Positions 34,801 through 42,935 of a stretch of 64,000 nucleotides of DNA are shown piece after piece. The first letter of the stretch is position 1. Each line of letters opens with the position of its first letter. This stretch comes from Bdellovibrionaceae bacterium UBA6776. GTDB taxonomy: Bacteria > Bdellovibrionota > Bdellovibrionia > Bdellovibrionales > UBA1609. Location of the stretch: NCBI GenBank assembly GCA_002453155.1, contig DKGG01000019.1, positions 1 to 64,000 of the forward strand, given 5' to 3'. Made by a program: the position numbers and the translations under genes. The notes under the pieces are model-generated. The model saw only the letters and a program-made list of their open reading frames with translations, was not told the origin of the DNA and did no database searches.

Positions 34801-36367
34801 TATGCCCTTGGCCTCTTCAAAGGCGAATCTGACTCGAGCTGCGGCCTTGGATTACGTTTCGTTGGTAGATGAATCTTTAAGAGATCTTCCCAAAGACAGC
34901 TGTCAAATGGATTCGACCTGTGCGACTCTTCGAAGTCGGAGTTATACGAGTGCGGAATTGGAAAAAGTTCTGAACGATGCTGTGAGTAGAAATGTGCTCT
35001 ATTATCTCAATCACAATGAGGTCACAGAACTTCAAAGTTCACCGCGGATGATTGACAAATTGATGCCTCCTCTTCATATGGAAACAGTTTCAGACACTGG
35101 AAACGAAGAGATCTTTCGGGAAGACATTGTTAAGCCTTTAGACATTTACTTGAATTGTGCCCTCTTGTCCTCAATTGCAAAAGACCGTTTGAATCTCATG
35201 GCGAGGGACGATAGGACGTCTTCACTTTTAGGTGGTCAGGCGAAGCGTTTCTTGAGCCTGGAGCAAAAGCGATTCACTGACAATTTGACGGATCAATGCT
35301 TAGCCATGCAAGAAGAGGATCAATCGGCTTTGATTTTAGATGAAAAAATCAAAGTCTTCCAAACAGGCGTGGATTATGTATTCCGTGGCGGTTTGCAGAT
35401 GAACATCAATGTGGGAACCAGTGTGAGCTTCTCACGCAGCAACTCCTACAGTCTCTCTTTTAAATATGATGACGTACCTAGCGCAGTTAAAGGTTTCGCA
35501 ATGGCTGCGGGCGGTTTGGAGGGGGCAATGCTCGGAGCCTCGGCAGGCGCAGTAGGCGGACTTCCTGGAATGCTTATTGGAGGGGCAGCGGGAGCTGCTC
35601 TGGCTGGCTCTGTCGCGGACATGGGATTGGCAATAATCAAGCCCATTGGAGCTTCCAAGTCTCAAGGACAATCCAATTCGGAGGGGACCAGCGTTTCGGA
35701 CGGAACTTACTTGGTGTCTCAGATGGCCAAGTTTGATGTGCCACTTCTTGAGTATCAACGCTGTCGAATGGTTCGGTTTTCCCATAAATTTTCTCAGTCC
35801 ATCGCAAGCAAGTGGGGGTTTAGCGAAGATGCGGCGGCATTCTTGGGTAAGGGCATCTTAATATGTGGGGAAACGAAAAAGAGAACCGCAGAAGCTCCAC
35901 TCAGAGTGCCGGAAACTTATTTTTACTTCACTCAGCACTTTACCGAAGGGGACATGCTGGATCAGGCAGATCTGTACAACCATCCATGGCTCCTGGCACT
36001 TCGTGGAGTGAGAGACTTTGGAATCTTTTTAAGGTCCATCAAAGCTGTGGAAGTGTCCTCACTGTACGGTCTTTGGAAGGATTTTCGCTTTGGAGAAAGG
36101 GCCAAAGGAAATCGCATCGCTTGGCCTTTGGATCACATGGCTGTCACTTACAGACAGCATGTGCCAAGCTTTCCTGGGTTTTACTCGCTGTCCACGTACC
36201 AAGAGCGGATCACCACCTTTCCGTTGAGAGATCGGGTGTCCCGCTTAGAAACGGACATTAACGCTGAGGTCAAGTGTACTGTGGGCAAAGTCAATGGTGG
36301 AATGCGGACCTGTGAGGAAAAATACACCGATGCAGATGGAGAGAATCATCCCAACGAGAGCAATTAA
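31787..36367 (+). CDS. Giant lipoprotein (1526 aa) with internal duplication and glycine zipper
   Basis: The signal sequence ends in lipobox VTAC (C20). GGAGAG lies just before the ATG, inside the barrel gene. Two regions look duplicated: residues about 40-160 (...TDRDGCFRWEES...FAINPW) and about 430-560 (...AEGCLTWNST...FYLNPW). Each has a Cys-led beta-sheet pattern. A charged helical stretch follows (about 760-850). Near residues 1238-1290 a Gly/Ala-rich glycine-zipper segment could insert into a membrane. It is followed by Cys residues and a beta-rich end. No known family is recognised. It may form or line an envelope-spanning structure with the unit C barrel (inference). Confidence 0.7.
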   Translation: MNFNFKWPLSFLISFLVTACTQPDSGVQEDNGANFFVKRVDVEGTQTFMKENKGWRVPVSVKYTLRACIQDRAEAKDARGHRFHVKAPDGREFEALDNTDRDGCFRWEESFPYNYFANDILYIPFDREIVGEGIYNGSRTIQFAINPWATGESKRAGGKAFVLLNDGQKTVFEFQKDLIAPRRYAQAALMGEYSPKDGKNFSELSIERQDQIKKSSAARVWVDKISYTPIKRKSLNDRMVLDVTLNMEPRLVTTNEDGELESKTIRRGNFKLIAHIVYTDTGRDGDSKMNIQPQEIVSKPMGLSNEPLGFHGKAAVDNGRLTSQIRVDWKRRAHTGNVTIALKLIPDGTSDVEAFEGLFELSGGVNAITKSSSATLLPGCEHPTDVDPNQTGFNTSYNSCQKIAPFLKNSDNYEQLKKESYSSEARGYYFDRLKLRFVSVLPGETATQRVVLYSATTCLTNAFDGSTPRNVPFVVEYLKKDQNGKGKQISEEEAKKFNVLGLDEPKRLVTTAEGCLTWNSTIHHAYYGAEKFFEHRIRIRDEKSDASKRVTFDRSFYLNPWDDKFTFGWDEDEYNSEYLSPKKAKSRFFLPFFGYHTLRFLYNIDPYMELEVKKTVLLDLQPRVLRYAGIVNARKQTEPLRDGIYLMKIAIQKNFLDPAERAVDIGEGEEPASLALGIRKSESEGEEVNGVINKSLGKVKTREYITTDQSLVRVVDGHLIHPIELTMRDLRLMRVRSNFLIQLETVDERKIQVHDTFSREVKKKLTKVARELERNRRIREQERKMHRSGTEKSVEELKSELSSDELLVEKIDEKDLAYAKAKEQEIRVRYQEAFRQMNDQLDQMSLINSDFELDKELLKPVLEVLKVNDFTDVKLPSKNEVPNLDIFAEDSGLDKRTFVGPVIFLSNNYSDSMRATDNLDEAGCEVKQEGVDDELLSRYGLGKLSLLETEFTNASGEKMSTTGKHRENSAYRYSKYYGALSHLCYKHVDDLLTTEQSYERKYKEIMPLASSKANLTRAAALDYVSLVDESLRDLPKDSCQMDSTCATLRSRSYTSAELEKVLNDAVSRNVLYYLNHNEVTELQSSPRMIDKLMPPLHMETVSDTGNEEIFREDIVKPLDIYLNCALLSSIAKDRLNLMARDDRTSSLLGGQAKRFLSLEQKRFTDNLTDQCLAMQEEDQSALILDEKIKVFQTGVDYVFRGGLQMNINVGTSVSFSRSNSYSLSFKYDDVPSAVKGFAMAAGGLEGAMLGASAGAVGGLPGMLIGGAAGAALAGSVADMGLAIIKPIGASKSQGQSNSEGTSVSDGTYLVSQMAKFDVPLLEYQRCRMVRFSHKFSQSIASKWGFSEDAAAFLGKGILICGETKKRTAEAPLRVPETYFYFTQHFTEGDMLDQADLYNHPWLLALRGVRDFGIFLRSIKAVEVSSLYGLWKDFRFGERAKGNRIAWPLDHMAVTYRQHVPSFPGFYSLSTYQERITTFPLRDRVSRLETDINAEVKCTVGKVNGGMRTCEEKYTDADGENHPNESN

Positions 36368-36376
36368 GAAATTCTG

Positions 36377-37636
36377 TCAGTTTTTTTGATACAGATTTAA
36401 ACTTTCCAAATGATTCAGGAGTCTCGATGAGGCTCCTGATTTTTTTTGCACCAAATCTGAAATTTCATTTTGAGTTTTCAAGCGAAGACCTTTTGAAGGT
36501 TCAAAATGTGCCGTGATGGCATCGGCCATCCCTTTGGGAGTGCTGTGCACTTCAACCACGTTCTTTGTGTCCACGACCACCTTTTGAAAGTCTTGAGCTT
36601 CAAAGTTGTTGTGCATCTTGGGTCCCAAAAGCACGCGGTTTCCAAAGGCCAAGGGTTCCATGACCGAGTGAACGGTGGATCGAAAAGAGCCGCCCACAAA
36701 GGCCAGATCACTAAAAGCATAAAGGTCGAAAAGGATTCCCACCTGGTCTAAAATCAGAACCTGAGCCTGTGGCGGGGAGGACAGCTCAGAATACATTTCA
36801 AAGCTTAAGCCCTTTTTGTGGAGCAAAGCCTTCAATTCGTTCAAATGAGCCTCTGTGGGCTCGTGTGGAGCCCACACGGCCAAATCCCAAGACTCTTGAG
36901 AGATCTTTAAGGCTTTGGCCATAATCTTGTCGTCTTCGCCCCAGGTGGAGCCTAAAGTGATCGTGCGTTTGCCCTTTGAAAAGGTGACCTTCAGAGGCTT
37001 TGGATGGGACTTTCGCTCTTGAACCCGATCATAGCGGGTGTCCCCGAAGGCGGTCGCCGGAGTGGAAACACAAGATTTCACCCAGCTCAGACTGTCCTCG
37101 CTGACGCAATCAATGTGACTCAATTCCGAAAGCAGCTGTTTTCGAAAAAAATTGGCCCACCAGGATTTGCTTCGCGAGTGGTGGTAGGAGAACAGCACTC
37201 GAGGAATGCTAAAGCGCCGACACTGAGTCAACACTTCCGGCCACAGATCTGTGCGTGCAATAAAAAGAGCGTGAGGTCGAATCTTTCGAATTAAACTTTG
37301 CACCGATCCAGGAAAATCAAAGGGCAAAGGAAGGGCGTAGTCCACCAAAGGGTCGCTGTCGATGGTCTTCATGTAGGTCGGAGAGAAGAAGGTCACCACA
37401 ATGGGAATTTCGGGGTGTCTTTTTTTAAGCTCTTGAACCAAGGGTCTTGCATATTCGTATTCCCCAGAAGCGGCATGAATCCAAAAGCTTCGATCCAGTT
37501 TTTTTAAAAAAGGTGCACGCAAGCGAAGCCTTCGAATGCGAAAGCCTTCGCGAATTTTGTTGGAAAAAGGAATTCCAAAAAGCAAAAAAACTAAAAAGAG
37601 AATGGGAAAAAGGGAGCGGTAAATCTTGGTGATCAT
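36377..37636 (-). CDS. waaA: 3-deoxy-D-manno-octulosonic acid (Kdo) transferase
   Basis: This GT30 glycosyltransferase adds Kdo to the lipid A precursor at the inner membrane, an essential step in LPS synthesis. The start at 37636 is chosen because the family normally begins with a short tail followed by a membrane anchor (KIYRSLFPILFLVFLLF); the frame is open to 37696. It gives 419 aa, the usual size. FWIHAASGEYEYARPL carries the acceptor-site Glu. FVGGSF and EPLAFGNRVLLGP in the C-terminal half bind the CMP-Kdo donor. It starts one base after the stop of the cation exporter, so translation is probably coupled. Confidence 0.9.
   Translation of the reverse strand: MITKIYRSLFPILFLVFLLFGIPFSNKIREGFRIRRLRLRAPFLKKLDRSFWIHAASGEYEYARPLVQELKKRHPEIPIVVTFFSPTYMKTIDSDPLVDYALPLPFDFPGSVQSLIRKIRPHALFIARTDLWPEVLTQCRRFSIPRVLFSYHHSRSKSWWANFFRKQLLSELSHIDCVSEDSLSWVKSCVSTPATAFGDTRYDRVQERKSHPKPLKVTFSKGKRTITLGSTWGEDDKIMAKALKISQESWDLAVWAPHEPTEAHLNELKALLHKKGLSFEMYSELSSPPQAQVLILDQVGILFDLYAFSDLAFVGGSFRSTVHSVMEPLAFGNRVLLGPKMHNNFEAQDFQKVVVDTKNVVEVHSTPKGMADAITAHFEPSKGLRLKTQNEISDLVQKKSGASSRLLNHLESLNLYQKN
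36415..36447 (+). terminator. Intrinsic terminator of the unit C lipoprotein gene, inside waaA
   Basis: A 7-bp stem (36415-36421 with 36433-36439, loop of 11) is followed by eight T residues (36440-36447) on the plus strand. It lies about 50 bases past the stop of the 1526-aa lipoprotein gene and falls inside the 3' coding end of the converging waaA gene. Confidence 0.75.
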
Positions 37637-37637
37637 T

Positions 37638-38615
37638 TTAAAGCTGGTGCCCCGAAACATCGCAGTTGTCGGGGCAGTCCTCTCCGGGATATTCAATTTC
37701 GATGGTGGTGTGCACGTGACCTAAAATGGAGGTGGAAATTTCACGGACGTGATTTTTGAGTTTGAGAAGCGGCCCATCCCTTAGAGAAGTGACCAAGTGA
37801 ACGGAAAGCACGTGGCTTTCGCCATCCAAACTCCAAAGGTGAAGGTCGTGAAAACTTTGGAGACCCTCCACTTTTTCCAAAGCCTTTGTGAATTGAACCT
37901 TTTGTTCTGGGTCCGGAGTGGCCTGCAAAAACAAAGAGATGGATTTGAATAAAAGCCCCAAGACATTTCGAACAATCCAAAGAGAAATTAAAACCGCCAG
38001 CAAAGGATCGATCCAATTCCATTTGAAAAAGTAAACCAAAGCTCCGCCCACCAAAACGCTGGCCCAACCTAAAGCGTCTTCCAAAAGGTGCCAGGTCAAA
38101 ACCTTTTCATTTTGTGTGGCCCCATGCTTTAAGCGCAAAGCAGCAAAACCATTCATGGCAATTCCAAGAACGGCCAGCCCCATCATTCCAGCGCCTTTGG
38201 GCTCTCCGGGATCCCAAATGCGAGGGATGGCTTCCCAAAGGACGATGGCAGATCCAAGGGTGATCACCACGCCAGAAATTACAGAAGACAAAAGCGAAAG
38301 CCGCTTCATGCCGTAGGAAAATTGGGCTGTGGGACCGCCGGCGGCTTTTTTCTCAAGGAAGTAGGCGAAGCCTAAGCTGATGGTGTCGCCCGCATCGTGA
38401 ACTGCGTCGGACAGTACGGCCACACTTTGGGTAAGAAGTCCGCCCACAATTTCAATGATGGTGAAGCTCAAATTTAACAGAAAGGCCCAGCCAATATTTT
38501 TAAGGCTTTGTCCTTTGCATCCGCCCAAATGGTGCATGTGGTGGTGCCCATGATCCAAAGCGGAATGAGAATGTCCGTGGCTGTGGGAGTGATCGTGAGA
38601 GTGTTTCTTTTTCAA
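37638..38615 (-). CDS. Cation diffusion facilitator (zinc/cation exporter, CzcD/ZitB type)
   Basis: This inner-membrane proton antiporter exports Zn2+ or related cations. It has 325 aa. A His-rich N-terminus (residues 5-29) probably binds metal. Six transmembrane segments follow. The transport site is formed by H73 and D77 (SDAVHDAGD) and by the H-x3-D of HLLEDALGWASV. The cytoplasmic C-terminal domain ends with CPDNCDVSGHQL, adding further possible ligands. The start is TTG, with a GAGG-type site very close to it, so the exact start is uncertain. waaA follows after one base. Confidence 0.93.
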   Translation of the reverse strand: MKKKHSHDHSHSHGHSHSALDHGHHHMHHLGGCKGQSLKNIGWAFLLNLSFTIIEIVGGLLTQSVAVLSDAVHDAGDTISLGFAYFLEKKAAGGPTAQFSYGMKRLSLLSSVISGVVITLGSAIVLWEAIPRIWDPGEPKGAGMMGLAVLGIAMNGFAALRLKHGATQNEKVLTWHLLEDALGWASVLVGGALVYFFKWNWIDPLLAVLISLWIVRNVLGLLFKSISLFLQATPDPEQKVQFTKALEKVEGLQSFHDLHLWSLDGESHVLSVHLVTSLRDGPLLKLKNHVREISTSILGHVHTTIEIEYPGEDCPDNCDVSGHQL

Positions 38616-38671
38616 GCCTCAGAGACCTTTCATGGTGAGTGAGGGTTCATCTAAGCATTGATTTTTGGGAA

Positions 38672-38690
38672 GGACAAGCAGGGCTTGTCC
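38672..38690. other. Strong short hairpin upstream of the cation exporter
   Basis: Bases 38672-38679 and 38683-38690 form a perfect 8-bp stem with a 3-base loop between the secreted-protein gene and the exporter gene on the minus strand. No T-run follows. It could modulate read-through or mRNA processing. Confidence 0.45.
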
Positions 38691-38698
38691 CAGTCCCT

Positions 38699-39286
38699 TT
38701 AGGGTGCGCTTTGTTGGGGCAAATGACGCTGATAGAGAGTGCAAAAAATGCGTGTGTCCTCGGGTTCTGAAGAATATTTGTAATCCCACTCGGAAAGGAG
38801 CCAGGCCTGTGCTCCAGAGGTTTTGATCCAATAGGTGATATTTACGGTTTCTGAGGGCAGAAAAATCTTTTGGAAGTTTTGGGTGGTTACCACCTCATGT
38901 TTTCGGGTGCTGCGTTTGCTCATGTAGGCATCGAGTTCTTCGAAGCTCATCTTTTCGTAAGGGCTTTTACTTCCGAAAAAAGTAAAAAGACCTGAGAAAA
39001 GCATGGGGGCGTTCTGTGTGAATATTATGGCTCCATAGTGTTCGTGTTCGGGGTCGAACCCCCTTCGCACATGGTAGCAACTGCCAGTGTAGCCGACGGT
39101 GGATAAGCTGGGTTCAAAGAGGGCGGATTGAAACTCGGTTAAAATTTGTTCCATCGTGTGTGTGCAGCCGCGGTCGCAAAGTTCTTCGGGATTCTCGATG
39201 GCGAAAGAGGGGGGTGAGTAGCTGAGAAGAACAAAGGAAAGGCCGCTCAAAGAGAAAATTGAAAAGATCTTTAAAACTTGAGGCAT
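38699..39286 (-). CDS. Secreted protein of unknown function
   Basis: The protein has 195 aa and an N-terminal signal peptide (IFSIFSLSGLSFVLLSYSPPSFA). The mature part has four Cys residues (ELCDRGC near the start, SCYHV, and FCTLY near the end), which could form two disulfides in the periplasm. A beta-rich centre is suggested by repeated aromatic residues. I recognise no family. It lies upstream of the cation exporter on the same strand with 83 bases between and may or may not share its transcript. The start follows a GGAGC site. Confidence 0.6.
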   Translation of the reverse strand: MPQVLKIFSIFSLSGLSFVLLSYSPPSFAIENPEELCDRGCTHTMEQILTEFQSALFEPSLSTVGYTGSCYHVRRGFDPEHEHYGAIIFTQNAPMLFSGLFTFFGSKSPYEKMSFEELDAYMSKRSTRKHEVVTTQNFQKIFLPSETVNITYWIKTSGAQAWLLSEWDYKYSSEPEDTRIFCTLYQRHLPQQSAP

Positions 39287-39404
39287 GAAAGCTCCTTAAT
39301 TTGCAGAGTGGTCTGCTTAAAAGATCATCACACTCCAGTTGGTTTTGTCATCGGCCCCCAAAGTCGAGCTTTTAAATAGGGAAGGTCTTCGCTACAGTGT
39401 TTCG

Positions 39405-40433
39405 ATGTTTAAGTGTTTGTTATTTGGACTTCTTGCAAGTGCGATGGCTGTTCTGGGAGGATGCAATACAATGAGACATTCTGGACCTATGTCAGACCAT
39501 TTTGACGGCGAAAAATTTTTTAACCCCGGTCACCGCAGCCACAAAAGTTTTTTGGACGTTTTGAAATGGAAGCTGACCGAAACTTCGGTTCCATGGCCAG
39601 AGGAGATTTCTCTCACATCTGCGCCGTGGGAAAATAAAAAAGTGTCGCCAGGAAAAGTGCGAGTCACTTATGTGAATCACGCAAGCATTTTGATTCAAAG
39701 TTCGACTCAAACGATTTTAACCGATCCTGTTTATTCGAAGCGCGTAAGTCCTTTGAGTTGGGCCGGGCCAAAACGCCGGAAACTTCCAGGAATTCCTTTT
39801 GAAAATTTGCCGCCGATAGATGTGGTTTTGATCAGTCACAATCATTATGATCACATGGACAAAGAAACTTTAAGACGTTTGCAAGAGCGCGGCAACCCGT
39901 TGGTTCTGGCGCCCCTTGGAGACTGTAGGGTTTTGGAAGACATTTCGGGCCTTCGCTGTGAGGAGCTGGACTGGTGGCAGAAGAGGGCGGTAGATGAAGT
40001 TCAAATCGAATTCTGCCCCGCTCAACATTGGTCGGCGCGAGGGATGTTTGATCGCAATGAAAGTTTGTGGGGATCTTATGCTCTACAGGTGGAGGGAAAA
40101 ACAATCTACTTTGCGGGTGACACTGGCTTTGGGAATCATTTTGAAGCCATTGCGAAGAGGTATCCTCAAGTGGATTTGGCTTTGCTTCCCATCGGGGCTT
40201 ATGCGCCCAGATGGTTTATGAAGGATCATCATTTGAATCCCGAAGAGGCGGTGAAGGCCCATCAGGTGTTAGGGGCGAAAAAGTCTTTGGGAATTCACTT
40301 TGGGACGTTTAAATTGACAGATGAAGCCTATGAGGAGCCCGCTCAAAGATTGAGTGAGGAGTTGGAGCGTTTGAAAATTTCAAAGGAAGAATTTCTTGCA
40401 AAGGACAACGGCTTTGATCTGTGGTTGGAATGA
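39405..40433 (+). CDS. Metallo-beta-lactamase-fold lipoprotein (NAPE-PLD/UlaG-like)
   Basis: The product has 342 aa from the ATG at 39405, chosen because it begins a lipoprotein signal with lipobox LGGC (C20); the frame opens earlier at 39339. The metal-binding HNHYDHMD lies near residues 145-152. Further ligands come from AQHWSARG, FAGDTGFG and GIHFGTFKLT. This pattern matches the NAPE-PLD/UlaG-like branch of zinc hydrolases, which act on phospholipids or phosphodiesters, rather than true beta-lactamases. An anchored position in the envelope suggests a lipid or wall substrate (inference). The YkgJ-like gene follows after 19 bases. Confidence 0.82.
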   Translation: MFKCLLFGLLASAMAVLGGCNTMRHSGPMSDHFDGEKFFNPGHRSHKSFLDVLKWKLTETSVPWPEEISLTSAPWENKKVSPGKVRVTYVNHASILIQSSTQTILTDPVYSKRVSPLSWAGPKRRKLPGIPFENLPPIDVVLISHNHYDHMDKETLRRLQERGNPLVLAPLGDCRVLEDISGLRCEELDWWQKRAVDEVQIEFCPAQHWSARGMFDRNESLWGSYALQVEGKTIYFAGDTGFGNHFEAIAKRYPQVDLALLPIGAYAPRWFMKDHHLNPEEAVKAHQVLGAKKSLGIHFGTFKLTDEAYEEPAQRLSEELERLKISKEEFLAKDNGFDLWLE

Positions 40434-40452
40434 CTTTTTTTGAGGGAAGGGT

Positions 40453-40920
40453 TTGAAATTGAGTTTAAAGAAGCATTCGAAATTTATTGAAAAGGGTCTT
40501 CATTTTCAGTGTCAGGGATCGGGCAAGTGCTGTGTTTCGCGGGGGGAGTACGGAGAGGTGTACTTGACCCGAGAGGACCGCAAGAAGATGGCGGAACATT
40601 TGGGTTTGAGTGTGGGGGAGTTTAAAAAGAAGTACTGTGCCGGCGCCGATGGGGTGTGGGGATTGATTCAGCCCGAAGGTTTGGAAGATTGCATTTTTTT
40701 AAAGGACAAGCGCTGTCAGGTGTATGAGGCCCGTCCCACCCAATGTCGTACTTGGCCCTTTTGGCCCGAGAACATGAATGCAAAGGCCTGGAAAAAGGAA
40801 GTGGTCGCCTTTTGCCCGGGTGCTCAAGTGACCACGAAAAAAAGTTTGCGATCGTCTAAGGAAATTGAAAAAGAACTGTCCGATCAGATCCGCGCCGAAA
40901 AAGAAATTTTCGAAAGCTGA
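40453..40920 (+). CDS. YkgJ-family cysteine cluster protein
   Basis: The protein has 155 aa with the family pattern of conserved cysteines: CQGSGKCC near residues 20-27, then GVWG..., DCIFLKDKRCQVYEARPTQC and a final FCPG. These Cys residues are thought to bind zinc or an iron-sulfur cluster. The biochemical role of the family is not established. The start is TTG with GGGAAGGG upstream; a second TTG two codons later is possible. It probably shares a transcript with the preceding lipoprotein gene. Confidence 0.82.
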   Translation: MKLSLKKHSKFIEKGLHFQCQGSGKCCVSRGEYGEVYLTREDRKKMAEHLGLSVGEFKKKYCAGADGVWGLIQPEGLEDCIFLKDKRCQVYEARPTQCRTWPFWPENMNAKAWKKEVVAFCPGAQVTTKKSLRSSKEIEKELSDQIRAEKEIFES

Positions 40921-40960
40921 TTTTTTTCTTTAGAAAAACCACGTCCTGTTTTCTTGAGGT

Positions 40961-40990
40961 TTGCTCAATGAGGTCTCTGGAGTTGAGCAA
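40961..40990. repeat. 8-bp inverted repeat with 14-base spacer
   Basis: TTGCTCAA (40961-40968) and TTGAGCAA (40983-40990) are exact reverse complements. They are followed by another TGAGCAA. The element lies between the YkgJ gene and the efflux pseudogene, close to where the pseudogene has lost its 5' part. It could be an operator or a relic of recombination. Confidence 0.4.
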
Positions 40991-41126
40991 TGAGCAACAT
41001 TTAAAAAGTTTCATTTTTCCAGGCGCCTATAAATAAAAAGGGGTGACCGTCTCCATGGAAAGAGAATGAAGTTAAAAGATTGATGGTAATTGATTCGCAC
41101 TGGTTGTGTGAAACTAAGGAAAATGA

Positions 41127-41935
41127 GTGTTCGAATCCATTTTTGGAATGAGCGTTATGATTGGGCCGGCCTTGGGTCCGGTCCTCGGCGGATACCTCAC
41201 CGATGAGTACGGCTGGAGAAGTATTTTCAACATCAATCTTCCGCTGGGTTTGTTGGCCCTTTTTATTGGGCTTGCAGTGATTCAAAATCGCGAAAAATCT
41301 GAGGAAGAAATAAAACACGAAAGCAAAAACCGATCTTTAGATGTGGTGGGGTTGGCGCTTTTGATCCTGGGAGTGGGATGTCTTCAGTTTGTTCTTGAGC
41401 GGGGAGAAGCGGATGATTGGTTTTCCTCAACCACCATTTTGATCAACTCAGCCATTGCCGTGGTGTGTTTGCCCAGTTTTATCTGGTGGGAGTTGAAGGC
41501 GAAGAATCCCATCTTCAATGTTCGACTCTTTAAAGAGGCCATTGTGGTCAGTGGAGTGGGCCTTATGGGATTTTTAGGCTTCTTTTTGTACGCCCTGGTG
41601 TTTTTACTGCCCGTGTTTGTTCAAAGAACCTATGGATTCACGGCCACTCAAACGGGACTGTTGTTTATTCCAGGTTCGGTTTTAACCGCCATGATGATGC
41701 CGGTGGTGGGAAAGCTTATGGGTATTCCTTAAAAATGAAAATGCCCTCCACCACAGGGATGATGACGGGTGGAGAAGGGGCATTGAAGATTTTAGGTTGG
41801 AAGATTCAGTCCCAGGTTTTTATGCTCAGTTTTAATCAATTGATGTGGACCATGATGATTATTATGGGCCTGTCTTTTGTCCCCCTGTACTTCCTTCAGT
41901 TTAAGAGGAAGGTGGAGATGGTGGACTCCCATTGA
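41127..41935 (+). pseudogene. Remnant of a DHA2-family (EmrB-like) multidrug efflux transporter
   Basis: The first frame (41127-41732) encodes a typical DHA2 segment starting abruptly at motif C in the fifth helix (GPALGPVLGGYL) and running to ...MMPVVGKLMG, then a stop. The last frame (41735-41935) encodes the C-terminal end (SQVFMLSFNQLMWT...FLQFKRK) in a different reading frame. The first four helices are missing upstream, and about 150 residues are missing between the two parts. Family members have about 510 aa with 14 helices, so no working transporter can be made. The nearby tRNA gene may have guided the rearrangement (inference). Confidence 0.82.
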
Positions 41936-41959
41936 CCCGAGGTTTTTCTGTGTGAGGGT

Positions 41960-41988
41960 TGACTTCAATCTTGGGGGCGCGTAGGGTA
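41960..41988 (+). promoter_or_regulatory. Promoter of the initiator tRNA gene
   Basis: TTGACT (41960-41965), a 17-base spacer and TAGGGT (41983-41988) place the start about 15 bases before the tRNA. The -35 is 5 of 6. A GC-rich spacer is present. Confidence 0.5.
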
Positions 41989-42009
41989 GTTTTTCTGTTC
42001 GATCCATGT

Positions 42010-42086
<77 letters not shown>

Positions 42087-42213
42087 ATTTCTTTCTGAAA
42101 ATTTTTAAAGTGTTCAAGGCTTCATGTTGGAGCACAGCAAATAACGGCTTCATGGACATTCATTAAGCCCTGAGATAGGAAGACATCTTTCCATTCACGG
42201 GCGAGGGTTTTTG

Positions 42214-42519
42214 ATGAAGGTTTTGATTGCTTTGATTTTTATGGCTTCTCCAATTTTTACATTTGCGGAAAGGGAGTCGGAGGCGAAGCCCTTTCAGCTT
42301 CCTGACTTTTCTCATTTGGCAAAAACCAAGACCAATTCAAAGGTGAAGTTTTCTGCAACATGCAAAATGCCGGATGGTCGCGAACTGAAAAGTTCAGATC
42401 CAGAATATCAGACCTGCATGAGCATGGTTCAAAGATCTGCAGTCAACAGATCTAACGGCGAATCCAATGTGGATACCAACGAAAACAAACAGGGTGTCTC
42501 TCTGAAATTTGGAAATTGA
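42214..42519 (+). CDS. Small secreted protein of unknown function
   Basis: The protein has 101 aa from ATG 42214, with GAGGG seven bases upstream; a TTG one codon earlier is less likely. The N-terminus KVLIALIFMASPIFTFA is a signal peptide. The mature chain is hydrophilic and has two Cys (ATCKMPDG and QTCMSM), which could form one disulfide. I recognise no family. It is the first of three consecutive small exported proteins downstream of the tRNA. Confidence 0.6.
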   Translation: MKVLIALIFMASPIFTFAERESEAKPFQLPDFSHLAKTKTNSKVKFSATCKMPDGRELKSSDPEYQTCMSMVQRSAVNRSNGESNVDTNENKQGVSLKFGN

Positions 42520-42560
42520 TGAGTTCTTTGAAATTTAGATTTTAACAATAAGGGGGAAAT

Positions 42561-42932
42561 GTGAAATCAGTTTTAAGTGCAATCGCGATCGTTGCGACAA
42601 TTGGTATGGGATCAATGGCAAAGGCCGCCCAAGAAGCTCAACTTCGGTGCGTGTCTGAATCCGGAGGGACGGTGATTGCGAAATCTTCAAATTTTGAGGC
42701 CTTCCTTGAAGATTGCAAGACCGCAGTGGCGCAAGGTGATTTGTGTTTTCACGGAGAGCGCGAGGATGTTTTATCTTTGCTCGAGGAAATCAGCAGTTTT
42801 GAAATTTTGGGTTCCAGCCATGAAATGGGTAACATTTGGTACTTTGGCAAAGATCAGGTGAAGTATGAAGTCTATAATTACCTCGACCAGAGCCAGTCTG
42901 TTGAAAGACATATTTCTCGCTGCCCCAATTGA
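42561..42932 (+). CDS. Small secreted protein of unknown function
   Basis: The protein has 123 aa and starts at GTG with a strong AAGGGGGAA ribosome site. The signal peptide (SVLSAIAIVATIGMGSMAKA) is followed by a mature chain with four Cys (LRCVSE, EDCKTA, DLCFHG, SRCPN), compatible with two disulfides. No family is recognised. It lies three bases before the next small exported protein gene and is probably in one operon with it. Confidence 0.62.
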   Translation: MKSVLSAIAIVATIGMGSMAKAAQEAQLRCVSESGGTVIAKSSNFEAFLEDCKTAVAQGDLCFHGEREDVLSLLEEISSFEILGSSHEMGNIWYFGKDQVKYEVYNYLDQSQSVERHISRCPN

Positions 42933-42935
42933 TCG

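Noticed and set aside
38619..38831. 70-codon open frame on the minus strand between the secreted protein and the cation exporter
   Set aside because: It overlaps the end of the better-supported 195-aa gene in another frame and has no start signal.
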